Positions 5,230 to 13,112 of a stretch of DNA of 28,010 nucleotides are shown here, one piece after another; positions within the stretch are counted from its first letter, which is position 1, and each line of letters starts with the position of its first letter. This DNA comes from a virus, in the IMG/VR virus record IMGVR_UViG_3300033143_002447, positions 1 through 28,010 of that record; one strand, 5' to 3'. The translations under genes and the position numbers were made by a program. The notes under the pieces were generated by a model. That model saw only the letters and a list, made by a program, of their open reading frames with translations. It did not search any database and was not told where the DNA came from.

Positions 5230-6842
5230 TGAGTAAGTTAGAAGCTCCTGGAGTAGAAGAGGGAAAACCGTTACGAATACACGAGCTAGACGTTGAGTCG
5301 TTAGCTCAGTGGTTATGTGACAATAAGATCAGAACCACTCAAGGAAAGCTTATACAACCCCTCCACGAAGGTCATAAGATAGTACTGGATGACGACGCTA
5401 GATTTAAAGTATTAGCAGCAGGAAGACGTTTTGGAAAAACATTATTAACGTCGTTGATGGCATTATCAGTGCTTATGCAGATGAATAGAAGAGTTTGGAT
5501 ATTAGGCCCTGACTACGGTCTGTCTGAAAAAGTCTTTAGAGAAATTTATAATATATTGGTTACCCAGCTCAAGATAATTGAGCCAGGAAAACCTGGTAAA
5601 GGTAGAGCGAGGTACCAAAAAGGTGATTTTTATTTACAAACACCCTGGGGAAGTGTCCTGGAAGCTAAGTCAATGGAACGTCCAGACAGTTTAGCTGGAG
5701 AGGCCTTAGATTTTATTATTATTGACGAAGCTGCATTAGACAACAACTTAGAGAATATTTGGAACCAAATGCTCCAACCAACTCTTATGGACAAAGAAGG
5801 TAGCGCTATTTTCATTTCCACTCCTCGTGGACGCAACTCTTTTTATAAGTTGTTTCTAATGGGTCAAACTGGATTAGCTCAAAAAAACGGTACTTCTCCA
5901 ATAACCACAGACGAAGACGGAATAACAAACGACATGACTGATTGGAGTTCTTTTCAGAGAACTTCTTACGACAACCCTTTACTAGCTTCCACTCCAGAGA
6001 AATCTAGAGAAGAAGTTGACGCAGCTTATAGAAGAGCTGTATTAAGCGGTAAGGTAGTTCAGTTTAAGCAAGAGTATTTGGCGGATTTTGAAGCTGTCTC
6101 TGACATCGTGTTTCCAGGATTTATAACCGAGGTTACGGAGACTAAGAAGTACTCTAACGTAGTTGATTACGATTGGCACCCTGACAACGGACCTATCTAC
6201 GCAGCCTGTGACCATAACTTTGCTAAACCAGCTGCAACCATATTCGCTCAAATCAATTCTCATGGAGACGTGGTAATATTTGACGAGAGGTTTACTAAGC
6301 ATACCACTACTCAGATGCAAGGACAACAAATAGTAAACAAGCAGTCAGAGCTTCATAAAAAAGCTGTAGGTATTTGGGAAAAAGACGAAGTAGAACAAAA
6401 ATTTAGAAGGCAAATATATTTCGACAAAGTTGTAGCAGACGTTTCAGGAAACCAAGTACAATTAAACGGTAGAGCAGCTTGGGACGATATGGAAGTTGCT
6501 TTAGGGTATAGGCCAGTAGGTCTTAAACAGCCTAGAGATATCGGCGCAAATATGATGCGAACTTGGATGCAATTTCCTCAATTTGACGAAAAAGGTAAGC
6601 CTTTATTCAACGAACATAAAGAACAGATTACAATACCTAAACTGTTTGTTAATAGAAGTTGTGTAAATACTATATACGCACTAACCACAGCTAAATTCAA
6701 AGCAGGGAAGTCAGGTATTCTCAAAGAAGATTATGCAGAGTCTCCTGAAGGGTATGAAGGATTACTAGACGCAATAAGATATTTAATGGTTTACTTGTTC
6801 CATGACCGTGGAAATCACATTTCAATTACTGGAGGCTTTTAA
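5229..6842 (+). CDS. terL: terminase large subunit (packaging ATPase/nuclease)
   Basis: 537 aa, the usual length for TerL; GTG start overlapping the previous stop. The ATPase domain shows a Walker A-type loop AAGRRFGKT (residues 63-71), Walker B with catalytic acid IIIDEA (163-168, D166/E167) and a coupling motif ISTPRG (196-201). The nuclease domain has an RNase H-like set of acids: D328 (AACDHNF), D404 (VVADVSG) and D514 (LLDAIRYL). The enzyme cuts concatemeric DNA and drives it through the portal. All catalytic residues appear present. The next gene overlaps by one base. Confidence 0.97.
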   Translation: MSKLEAPGVEEGKPLRIHELDVESLAQWLCDNKIRTTQGKLIQPLHEGHKIVLDDDARFKVLAAGRRFGKTLLTSLMALSVLMQMNRRVWILGPDYGLSEKVFREIYNILVTQLKIIEPGKPGKGRARYQKGDFYLQTPWGSVLEAKSMERPDSLAGEALDFIIIDEAALDNNLENIWNQMLQPTLMDKEGSAIFISTPRGRNSFYKLFLMGQTGLAQKNGTSPITTDEDGITNDMTDWSSFQRTSYDNPLLASTPEKSREEVDAAYRRAVLSGKVVQFKQEYLADFEAVSDIVFPGFITEVTETKKYSNVVDYDWHPDNGPIYAACDHNFAKPAATIFAQINSHGDVVIFDERFTKHTTTQMQGQQIVNKQSELHKKAVGIWEKDEVEQKFRRQIYFDKVVADVSGNQVQLNGRAAWDDMEVALGYRPVGLKQPRDIGANMMRTWMQFPQFDEKGKPLFNEHKEQITIPKLFVNRSCVNTIYALTTAKFKAGKSGILKEDYAESPEGYEGLLDAIRYLMVYLFHDRGNHISITGGF

Positions 6843-7180
6843 TGGCAGGTACTACGCCTAGAGGCATTACTAAAAAACAGATAGAGACTATGTACAACCC
6901 AGGCTCCCAAAACGGAGTTAAAACTGCTACTAAGATTTTGGACGGTTCTACCTTAGTAGAAATAATCAAGTTTGGAGACGTTGTAGCCAAACTTACTGTA
7001 CAGTCTACAGATAGTTTAGTGTGTGACGTGACAGTCTCAATTAATGGTACTGATTTCATCACCGCCTTAACAGGAGTAGATAATTCTGCACTACAAAGTT
7101 ACGAACTCCACAACGTAACTACTATCAAAGTTACTAGAACGGCAGGAACAGGAAGATTACATATATCAGGAACTCTATAA
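6842..7180 (+). CDS. beta-rich hypothetical protein after terminase
   Basis: 112 aa. A short polar N-terminus with GITKKQIETMYNPGSQNGVK is followed by a beta-sandwich-like run (VVAKLTVQSTDSLVCDVTVSINGTDF, then TTIKVTRTAGTGRLHISGTL). The style fits a virion or decoration protein, and it overlaps both neighbours by one base in TAATG junctions. No family recognised. Confidence 0.75.
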   Translation: MAGTTPRGITKKQIETMYNPGSQNGVKTATKILDGSTLVEIIKFGDVVAKLTVQSTDSLVCDVTVSINGTDFITALTGVDNSALQSYELHNVTTIKVTRTAGTGRLHISGTL

Positions 7181-7416
7181 TGGAATCCCCAGTAATAATA
7201 AGAAGAAATAGACTGTTTAAGATAGACGAAACAGTTTTACCAGAAGCAGCAAATACCAATCCTATAAAAGGAGCTTTGTACGCAGCTATTTATACAGAGT
7301 TTAAAGGAAGTGCTTTTTCTGATAAATATAAAACATTGACAGCAGACCAAAGAATGCAATCTATAAATGACTACGCATGGGCGTGGCTAAACACAAGAGG
7401 TTATACTAATGGCTAA
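7180..7416 (+). CDS. small hypothetical protein
   Basis: 78 aa, MESPVIIRRNRLFKIDETVLPEAANTNP..., with a helical, aromatic C-terminal half (SINDYAWAWLNTRGYTNG). It lies in the string of overlapping small genes between terminase and portal: one-base overlap upstream, eight-base overlap downstream. Function unknown. Confidence 0.7.
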   Translation: MESPVIIRRNRLFKIDETVLPEAANTNPIKGALYAAIYTEFKGSAFSDKYKTLTADQRMQSINDYAWAWLNTRGYTNG

Positions 7417-7618
7417 AAAAGCAACTAAAAAACCTACCAAACCAAAAGCAAAAGACGTAAAAACTGGCGCACTAGGACTGGGAGATGCTTACGCATACGC
7501 AGTAGAAGGACTTACGGAAGATCAAAGCGAAAGCCAAGAAGCATGGTTAGGAGTTTCAAAGAAAACTTTGGACCCAAAAGCTTACGTTGGCGGAGATAAG
7601 CTAAATGTCAAAAAGTAA
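7409..7618 (+). CDS. small lysine-rich hypothetical protein
   Basis: 69 aa. The N-terminal 20 residues are basic and low-complexity (MAKKATKKPTKPKAKDVKTG), reminiscent of the Lys/Ala/Thr-rich tail of the zinc-ribbon protein at 4427. The rest is neutral (GLGDAYAYAVEGLTEDQSES...). It overlaps the previous gene by 8 bases and the next by 14. Function unknown. Confidence 0.65.
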   Translation: MAKKATKKPTKPKAKDVKTGALGLGDAYAYAVEGLTEDQSESQEAWLGVSKKTLDPKAYVGGDKLNVKK

Positions 7619-7829
7619 GATGTACAAACCAAAAGGAAGTTCTAACATACCTAATGCACCTAGATACGATCCTGATACAGGAGAGGCAGTAGAGGTAAAT
7701 AAAAGAGCAGCTCTTAGACAATGGTTTAAGGATGCTAAGGTAGATAAGATAGCAGAAGATGAAAGTTACTCAGTTTCGATAGACCCTAAACAAGCAGTTT
7801 ATGCTAGAAAACAAAAAAAGGAAAAATAA
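7605..7829 (+). CDS. small hypothetical protein
   Basis: 74 aa, MSKSKMYKPKGSSNIPNAPRYD..., polar and basic with no clear domain. The middle has a probable short helix (NKRAALRQWFKDAKVDKIAEDE). It starts 14 bases inside the preceding gene and ends one base before the next start codon. Function unknown; likely a packaging or head-associated minor protein by location. Confidence 0.65.
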   Translation: MSKSKMYKPKGSSNIPNAPRYDPDTGEAVEVNKRAALRQWFKDAKVDKIAEDESYSVSIDPKQAVYARKQKKEK

Positions 7830-7830
7830 A

Positions 7831-8121
7831 ATGTCAGATATCAAACAAGGCGAGTCAATTTCTATTGACCACACAGAAGCAGTAAGATCAGCACCTAGTA
7901 CCAAAGGTAAGTCAACAGCAGCTAAAGGAAAGTCCTGTGATAAAGCTACAGAAGAGAAAGCTTCAGCAGCTCCTAGCACTAAAGGACAGAAGAATATGTA
8001 CGGAGGCCCTTACAGAGCTGACCACCCTTCTACTGATCCAGCATCAATGACAACTCCATTCGACTCCAGTAAGTCTGAATTGGACGGACACTCTTTAAAG
8101 AAGCCTACACAACGTAAGTAA
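7831..8121 (+). CDS. low-complexity hypothetical protein
   Basis: 96 aa from ATG 7831, preceded by AAAAGG nine bases away. An in-frame ATG at 7801 lies inside the previous gene and lacks an SD. The sequence is Ser/Lys/Ala-rich and contains an imperfect internal repeat (SAPSTKGKSTAAKG and AAPSTKGQKNMYGG). It looks disordered. Before the homing-endonuclease remnant arrived it was probably directly followed by the portal gene. Function unknown. Confidence 0.7.
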   Translation: MSDIKQGESISIDHTEAVRSAPSTKGKSTAAKGKSCDKATEEKASAAPSTKGQKNMYGGPYRADHPSTDPASMTTPFDSSKSELDGHSLKKPTQRK

Positions 8122-8200
8122 TAAGTCGGTTTTGTTAATCTCTAATAAACGTTTAACTAGTTTGAAGGTAGAGCCTTTAACCGTAAATCCAGAGGGAATT

Positions 8201-8515
8201 ATGTTTAGTAAAATAGATACAGAAGAGAAAGCTTATTGGTTAGGATTTTTAGCAGCTGATGGATGTATTACAGTTCACAAGAACGGTTGTAAATATATTA
8301 AAATAGCTTTAGCTAAAAAAGACATAAAACCTTCCAAACTAAGTGCGGTATCTTCTATATTTTTATTTAGAAAAGATACTAGAACTGCTAAAAAAATTAT
8401 AAAGTATTTGTACGAAGGTTCTACTATTTATTTAGATAGAAAGTACGAAAAAGCTTTATTAGGAATGGCTTGGAAAAGTAAGCACAAAGAAAAGGAGGTG
8501 AACCGTCAGTTTTAA
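8201..8515 (+). CDS. LAGLIDADG homing endonuclease remnant
   Basis: The ORF encodes 104 aa from ATG 8201 (GAGGG four bases ahead); a TTG at 8132 could extend it to 127. EEKAYWLGFLAADGCI is a clear LAGLIDADG-type motif. Later IKYLYEGSTIYLDRKYEKAL resembles the C-terminal part of phage and bacterial homing endonucleases with this N-terminus. Those enzymes normally have well over 100 residues and a second motif between the two blocks; here the two are joined at about KKDIKPSKLSAVSS, so most of the centre, including the second catalytic helix, is missing. It is probably inactive. The 79 bases before it (8122-8200) show nothing recognisable. Confidence 0.75.
   Translation: MFSKIDTEEKAYWLGFLAADGCITVHKNGCKYIKIALAKKDIKPSKLSAVSSIFLFRKDTRTAKKIIKYLYEGSTIYLDRKYEKALLGMAWKSKHKEKEVNRQF
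8492..8501 (+). promoter_or_regulatory. full-length Shine-Dalgarno for the portal gene
   Basis: AAGGAGGTGA matches the complement of the 16S rRNA 3' end over ten bases. It lies inside the last codons of the homing-endonuclease remnant. Six bases separate its GGAGG from the codon GTC at 8505, the first position in the portal frame where initiation would be optimally spaced. No ATG, GTG or TTG in the portal frame occurs nearby. Confidence 0.7.
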
Positions 8516-10394
8516 TTTAGGAGTTTCTAACCACCCGTTAAGTAGGTTAGGCGGACTTAGTTCCATCGGCATATATCTATACGAAGACGTTTATTACAGA
8601 CAGTGGATAAGTGAAATAGCTTTAGCATTTTACGAAGGTAGACAAGATGAGTTCGTTTGGTTGGATTTAGTTAGACAATTCCGAAATCCCGAAAAACAAC
8701 AAATCCTTCCTATCAATATCACAAAAGAGATTATTGATGAGATTTCTTTATTATATCGTGAAGATCCTATCTATCAGGTAGTAGACGATAATGGTAAAGT
8801 ATTGCCTAAAGACCAAAAACTCTGGGAAGAGTTGATGAAAGATTCCAGGTATCTATCTTTTATGGATAAGTTAGATAGGTGGACTCGTTTGTTAGGTACA
8901 GTATTGGTAAAAGTAAGTTTCGTAGATCCGAAGACTGGGTCATTAGTGAAAGAAACTGAAGGCGGCAAAGTACAGTTAGACATGATGCACGGAGGAGTGT
9001 ATGATATTAAGACTGGTGCGTCTCCTTATTATATTACAGAACTTATGATAGGTTTCGGTAAAGGGTTTAAGGGATTTAATAATTCTACTAACCCTAATCC
9101 AGGACACTTAACTGGCCAAGACGTACTATCCCAAACTATTAACTTGACTAACCCTTCTAAGTTAGGTCCAGTAAACGAAATTTATTGGAGTTTGGACGAC
9201 CATAAAATAACTGATAATGAGAACAGAGAATACTCCACTAAAAATCCTTACGGAGTTATTCCAGCAGTACCTTTCTTTAATCAAGATCCAGCGCACTATT
9301 ATTTCTTGCCTATTGACGAGCCTTTAATATACGCCAATCATGCATTGAATATGAGAATGACTGACCTTAACCATATAGCAAAGTTTCAATCTTTTGGTAT
9401 ACCTGTGATCAAAGGAGTAGAAAGACCTACTTCAACTAGACAAGGCAGACCGACAGACGACTTTAATATATTACGAGGAGGTAGCGCCCAAAACTCTTTT
9501 GGAGGTTTGAGCGGAGTTAGTGGTCATGGAGCAGGAGGAAGTTTCCGTTCTTTTGACGCAGGACTAGGAGTTAATAGAGATGGCAACGCAGACGCCAACG
9601 CTCTGGGAATGTCTCTAGGTCCAGACACGGCTGTAGCTGTCGGAGAAAAAGGCGACTTTAAGTTTGCCCACCCTCAAGCAGACATTACAGGACTGTTAAA
9701 GACTATCGAATCTGTCACCGACATGGTCAGGATAAATCATGGACTTAAACCAAAGTTCAGTAATACTTTACCTGATTCCGGCTTCGGACAAATGATAGAG
9801 AAGATGGGAGTTATCGAAGATAACGTTAGACGTGGAAAGCTATTTAATGAGAGAGAACAACAACTATTCTCAGTAATCAAAGCTTTGTGGAACTCACATA
9901 ACGAAAAGTCAGGCGCTAAAAAGTTCTCTGAAAACGCTTCCTTAAAAATATTCTATAAAACTCCTGAATTTCCAACTGACCCAAAAACTCAGATGGAGAC
10001 TATTATAATGGAGCAGAATATACTTCATTCTGGAGATAAGATAGCTTATAAGAAACTTTACCCTCACCTAAGCGATAAGGAAATAGTCAAACTAGTTACA
10101 GAAGTTCGTAAGAATAAGCTGGAACAAGCTAAATCAGACGCTGAATTAGAGGTTGAGCGAGCTAAAATACTACAAGAAGCTGGAATTCTACAAGCAGACT
10201 CGTCTGCTTCTTTGGCTAGCGGATCTACTAGATTAGACATAAGCTCTGACATTACGTTAGGACAACTGGCTGGAGAAGCTGGAGATATGCCTAATCCTAA
10301 GATAGATAACAAGGCTAAACACGCAGAAGACTCAGGAAAACAAGGAAGCGATTCCAGAAAAACTGACAAATCTAGTAAACCAAAAAAGAAGTGA
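8505..10394 (+). CDS. portal protein, without a standard start codon
   Basis: The portal forms the ring through which DNA enters the capsid. The frame is open from the TGA at 8499-8501. Its first ATG/GTG/TTG is TTG 8661, yet clearly protein-like sequence precedes it (SFNLGVSNHPLSRLGGLSS, then YYRQWISEIALAFYEGRQDE). I place the start at GTC 8505 (about 629 aa) because a full SD sits six bases upstream; starting at 8661 would remove 52 residues. Portal traits are length, place between terminase and scaffold, the segment LPIDEPLIYANHALN, and a helical C-terminal part with a Lys-rich acidic tail. GTC differs by one base from GTG. Confidence 0.88.
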   Translation, partial: VSFNLGVSNHPLSRLGGLSSIGIYLYEDVYYRQWISEIALAFYEGRQDEFVWLDLVRQFRNPEKQQILPINITKEIIDEISLLYREDPIYQVVDDNGKVLPKDQKLWEELMKDSRYLSFMDKLDRWTRLLGTVLVKVSFVDPKTGSLVKETEGGKVQLDMMHGGVYDIKTGASPYYITELMIGFGKGFKGFNNSTNPNPGHLTGQDVLSQTINLTNPSKLGPVNEIYWSLDDHKITDNENREYSTKNPYGVIPAVPFFNQDPAHYYFLPIDEPLIYANHALNMRMTDLNHIAKFQSFGIPVIKGVERPTSTRQGRPTDDFNILRGGSAQNSFGGLSGVSGHGAGGSFRSFDAGLGVNRDGNADANALGMSLGPDTAVAVGEKGDFKFAHPQADITGLLKTIESVTDMVRINHGLKPKFSNTLPDSGFGQMIEKMGVIEDNVRRGKLFNEREQQLFSVIKALWNSHNEKSGAKKFSENASLKIFYKTPEFPTDPKTQMETIIMEQNILHSGDKIAYKKLYPHLSDKEIVKLVTEVRKNKLEQAKSDAELEVERAKILQEAGILQADSSASLASGSTRLDISSDITLGQLAGEAGDMPNPKIDNKAKHAEDSGKQGSDSRKTDKSSKPKKK

Positions 10395-10405
10395 ACGAGG
10401 AAATA

Positions 10406-10753
10406 ATGAGTAACCCAGCGAAATATTTAGTAAAATTGATCAGAAACGACGGATCTTCCGTTGACTTAGTAGAAACTAGCGAGTTTAGTGAGGCTAAAGA
10501 GGTTTGGAAAACGTCTTACTTGAAATGGACCACTTCTGTAGCAGAAAGAACCCCGTTCGTAGTAGATCAGCCCACTGAAACAGGATTTATGACGGCTTTT
10601 GACCCGTCTTTGATCCGAGAGATATTAATATTACCTTTACAAAACAAGCAAGAGTCCGACAATCCTTACTACAACAGGATGAACAAGGAAGGTCTATCTG
10701 CTATGTTAGGTAGAGGAATATCGTCTGAATTAACAGACGGAGGATATACATAA
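10406..10753 (+). CDS. hypothetical protein between portal and scaffold
   Basis: 115 aa. I prefer ATG 10406, which has GAGGA at a good distance, over GTG 10391 inside the portal stop region. It begins MSNPAKYLVKLIRNDGSSVDLVE, a beta-hairpin-like start, and ends with a helical segment (NPYYNRMNKEGLSAMLGRG). Its stop TAA (10751-10753) is the first part of the repeated hairpin leader ahead of the scaffold gene. Function unknown; a head-assembly role is inferred from position. Confidence 0.75.
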   Translation: MSNPAKYLVKLIRNDGSSVDLVETSEFSEAKEVWKTSYLKWTTSVAERTPFVVDQPTETGFMTAFDPSLIREILILPLQNKQESDNPYYNRMNKEGLSAMLGRGISSELTDGGYT

Positions 10754-10759
10754 CCCCAA

Positions 10760-10780
10760 CAACTGGTAGAGCCAGTGAGG
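10760..10780 (+). repeat. hairpin leader, copy 1 (before scaffold)
   Basis: ACTGG (10762-10766) and CCAGT (10772-10776) form a five-pair stem with loop TAGAG, directly followed by GAGGAG. The 21-base unit recurs at 13085-13105 with one difference, in the loop, at the same place relative to the next gene. It may be an RNA-binding site or translation-control leader. Confidence 0.7.
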
Positions 10781-10790
10781 AGAACGAGGA

Positions 10791-11660
10791 ATGAACGACG
10801 ACTTAATTAACCAATTGGGAAATAAACCAGCTCCAGATGGTGCGACAAGTACCCAGAACACTACGCAGGTAGAGCCTGCAAAGAGTGCTGAAGAGCCTAC
10901 TCCTGCTGCCACGGATAGTACGGCTAGTGGTGATACTGGTGCAGAAGTTGACAAAACTACTGTAAAAGATCCCGAAGATTGGTCAAAAGAGAGCGCTTTG
11001 AAAGAGGTTATTAAACTTCGAGAAGAGCAAAAGATCCAACGACTTAAATATACTGAAAAGTTAGACAAGTTCAAAGAGGAGATTGCAGCAACGCAAGAAC
11101 CTTTAAAAGAAGAGCTAGCAGAACTTAAGAAGTATAAAGAGGAGCTGGGTAAGATCAAAGCAGCTGAGGAAGACAAGAAGAGAACTCTGGAAGACAAAGT
11201 GTCTCACAGAGAAACTCGTATTGGTGAATTAGAAGCTAGGGTCGAAGCGATGTCCGCTGACAGAGACACTGAGTCTCAAAGTTTCAAAGAGCGTTTATCT
11301 GTGTATGAAGCACAGGAAGAAGCTCGAAAACAATTGTATATGGATAAGCTTAAAGTAGAACTTGACGCTATTCCAGAAAAATTCAGGGAACAAGCAGAAT
11401 TGATTTCAAAAGGCGCAGGAGATCCTAGCGAAGCTTTAGTAGCAATTAGCGAAGCTCGTCTAAAAGGGTTCTTTGAGGACAAAACGGTTATTGTTAACCA
11501 CGCAGTCCCAGGAGCCGCTGATGGAGCGAGAGCAACTAAAGAACAACTAGAAGGAGCAGCAAGAGCTGGTAGAGACAGTATGTCCTCTACTGACAAGGTT
11601 CGAGAAGCTCTTAAAGAGATCCGCCAAGGCGAAGGAAACTCTGCATTTAGAACCCGTTAA
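10791..11660 (+). CDS. capsid scaffolding protein
   Basis: 289 aa, acidic and highly charged, directly upstream of the major capsid gene, the classic scaffold position. Residues 1-60 are Pro/Ala/Thr/Ser/Glu-rich and disordered. Residues about 65-205 form a long coiled coil (for example KEELAELKKYKEELGKIKAA). The last part contains a probable helix-rich capsid-binding end (STDKVREALKEIRQ). Scaffolds guide capsid shell assembly and then leave or are degraded. No protease domain is visible here. The gene is preceded by the repeated hairpin leader. Confidence 0.85.
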   Translation: MNDDLINQLGNKPAPDGATSTQNTTQVEPAKSAEEPTPAATDSTASGDTGAEVDKTTVKDPEDWSKESALKEVIKLREEQKIQRLKYTEKLDKFKEEIAATQEPLKEELAELKKYKEELGKIKAAEEDKKRTLEDKVSHRETRIGELEARVEAMSADRDTESQSFKERLSVYEAQEEARKQLYMDKLKVELDAIPEKFREQAELISKGAGDPSEALVAISEARLKGFFEDKTVIVNHAVPGAADGARATKEQLEGAARAGRDSMSSTDKVREALKEIRQGEGNSAFRTR

Positions 11661-11682
11661 CACTTTATGAGTATCATAAAAA

Positions 11683-12999
11683 ATGCCACAGGTAGTAACA
11701 CTAACTGAAGCAGCAAAATTATCTAACAACCTTTTGGTTGAAGGTATTGTTGCCGATATCGTAACCGTCGATGAATGGTTTCGTTATCTCCCTTTCGTAA
11801 CGTTTGAAGGCTTAGCTTATACCTTTACTCGTGAGAAAACATTAGCTTCTGCAGATTTTGCATCTAGAGGAACTAATCTTAGCCAGTCTAAATATACAGA
11901 CGGCGCTAAGTTTGAGAACATCAACGTTAATTTGTCTGCAATTATTGCTGATATTATCATTGATGGTCAAATCGAAGATCAATTTTCAGAAACAAATGAT
12001 CAATTACAAGTTCAGATCAGTTCTAAAGCAAAGCAAATTGCAAGAATTTATATGAACGCTATCGTTAACGCTCACCGTTCTGCTGCTCTTACGCAGTCAA
12101 ACAACGGTCCTATCGGTATTGCTGATCGTTTCGAAGGAATGGCTTCCATTCTTGAAGCAGAAGCAGGAAACACTGACGACGTTAACCATCCGTTTTACAG
12201 CCAAGGTGCTGGAACTCAAACTCTTTCTCTAGTAGAAGATGATCCTTCATCTCCTCGTGTAGGAAAAGCCGGACGAGTTTATACCTTAGAGGATCTTGAT
12301 GATCTTCTTGATCGATGTACTGCAGCACGTCCAGACTTCATTATGATGAATTCTCGTGAAATTCGTACCCTCCGTGTTCTTCTTAGAAACACTGGTGGTG
12401 GAACTGATGCGTATATGATTCAACAACAAGGTCTAGGTAATCAAAAGCCAATGCTTTATTATCAAGACATTCCAGTCTTCCGCAACGATTTCGTATCTAA
12501 GGCTCAGGGAGTTCAAAGTACTGCACATACTTCCCACACAGCATCAGGTCCATCAGGAACTCAGTTAAACTCTGCTACCGCAGCAGACGCAACAGAGATT
12601 CACATTCGTAGTGACGAAGGTGTTATGATGAGATACCCAATCCTTACTGGAGCAGGCACGGACACAGTAACTGTAACCTCTTCAGGATCTTTCTTTGATC
12701 CAGAGCAAAACAGAGTAGTTGCTAGAGTTGCGTTAGACGATGCTTCTATGACTGCATCGGAAGACATCGTATCTCACGAACGAGTTGACGGATCTTCCGT
12801 TTACGCTGGTTCTTGGGGAGAGTTTAAAGGTATTTCTGGATTTACTTCAGCTAACAATGCTGGACTAAAAATGGAGTACGTAGGTCCTCGTGAAGATGAG
12901 AACGCTTACCAATACCGTATGAAGTGGTATTGCGGCTTCGATCTTTATAATCGTCTTGCATTAGCAAGAATGAAAGGTTGTTTGCCACTAGGCTCATAA
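11683..12999 (+). CDS. major capsid protein (HK97-type)
   Basis: 438 aa, following scaffold and closed by strong terminators. N-terminal features (VVTLTEAAKLSNN, then FTREKTLASADFASRGTNL) and the C-terminal MKWYCGFDLYNRLALARMKG fit an HK97-fold shell protein. A Ser/Thr/Ala-rich stretch at about residues 280-345 could be a surface insertion. ATG 11683 is forced by an in-frame stop at 11677-11679, yet there is no clear SD; the leader is A/T-rich. Codon use stands out: CGT for Arg and CTT for Leu are far more common than in the neighbouring AGA-rich genes, as expected for the most abundant virion protein. Confidence 0.93.
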   Translation: MPQVVTLTEAAKLSNNLLVEGIVADIVTVDEWFRYLPFVTFEGLAYTFTREKTLASADFASRGTNLSQSKYTDGAKFENINVNLSAIIADIIIDGQIEDQFSETNDQLQVQISSKAKQIARIYMNAIVNAHRSAALTQSNNGPIGIADRFEGMASILEAEAGNTDDVNHPFYSQGAGTQTLSLVEDDPSSPRVGKAGRVYTLEDLDDLLDRCTAARPDFIMMNSREIRTLRVLLRNTGGGTDAYMIQQQGLGNQKPMLYYQDIPVFRNDFVSKAQGVQSTAHTSHTASGPSGTQLNSATAADATEIHIRSDEGVMMRYPILTGAGTDTVTVTSSGSFFDPEQNRVVARVALDDASMTASEDIVSHERVDGSSVYAGSWGEFKGISGFTSANNAGLKMEYVGPREDENAYQYRMKWYCGFDLYNRLALARMKGCLPLGS

Positions 13000-13011
13000 T
13001 TTTTTGCGAAG

Positions 13012-13037
13012 CGTTGGGACTTTTGTCCCGACGTTTT
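13012..13037 (+). terminator. first post-capsid terminator
   Basis: CGTTGGGAC (13012-13020) pairs with GTCCCGACG (13025-13033) through nine pairs including one G-U, around a TTTT loop, and is followed by TTTT. It lies 12 bases after the capsid stop. Confidence 0.85.
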
Positions 13038-13075
13038 AGGAGGCGTTACGGATACCCTAGCGCCTCCTTTTTTTT
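13038..13075 (+). terminator. second post-capsid terminator
   Basis: AGGAGGCG (13038-13045) pairs with CGCCTCCT (13061-13068) across a 15-base loop and runs into nine T residues. This is a strong intrinsic terminator one base after the first. The pair would sharply limit read-through from the capsid transcript. Confidence 0.9.
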
Positions 13076-13084
13076 ACTAACCGA

Positions 13085-13105
13085 CAACTGGTCGAGCCAG
13101 TGAGG
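13085..13105 (+). repeat. hairpin leader, copy 2 (after capsid)
   Basis: ACTGG (13087-13091) and CCAGT (13097-13101) flank loop TCGAG and are followed by GAGGGAG and the ATG at 13113. The unit differs from the copy at 10760-10780 by one loop base, and both lie behind a TAACC. The loop difference leaves the stem intact, consistent with selection on the hairpin. Confidence 0.7.
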
Positions 13106-13112
13106 GAGAATA

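Noticed and set aside
8132-8200. N-terminal extension of the endonuclease ORF from TTG 8132
   Set aside because: ATG 8201 has GAGGG four bases ahead, whereas the TTG lacks an SD; the extension shows no recognisable domain.
8132-10394. Intein within the portal protein
   Set aside because: The LAGLIDADG ORF is in a different frame from the portal and no N-terminal Cys or C-terminal His-Asn splice block is seen.
10730-11197. 155-codon ORF on the - strand
   Set aside because: It is the shadow of the scaffold gene; the long Ser/Leu runs are the complement of Glu/Lys codons in the coiled coil.
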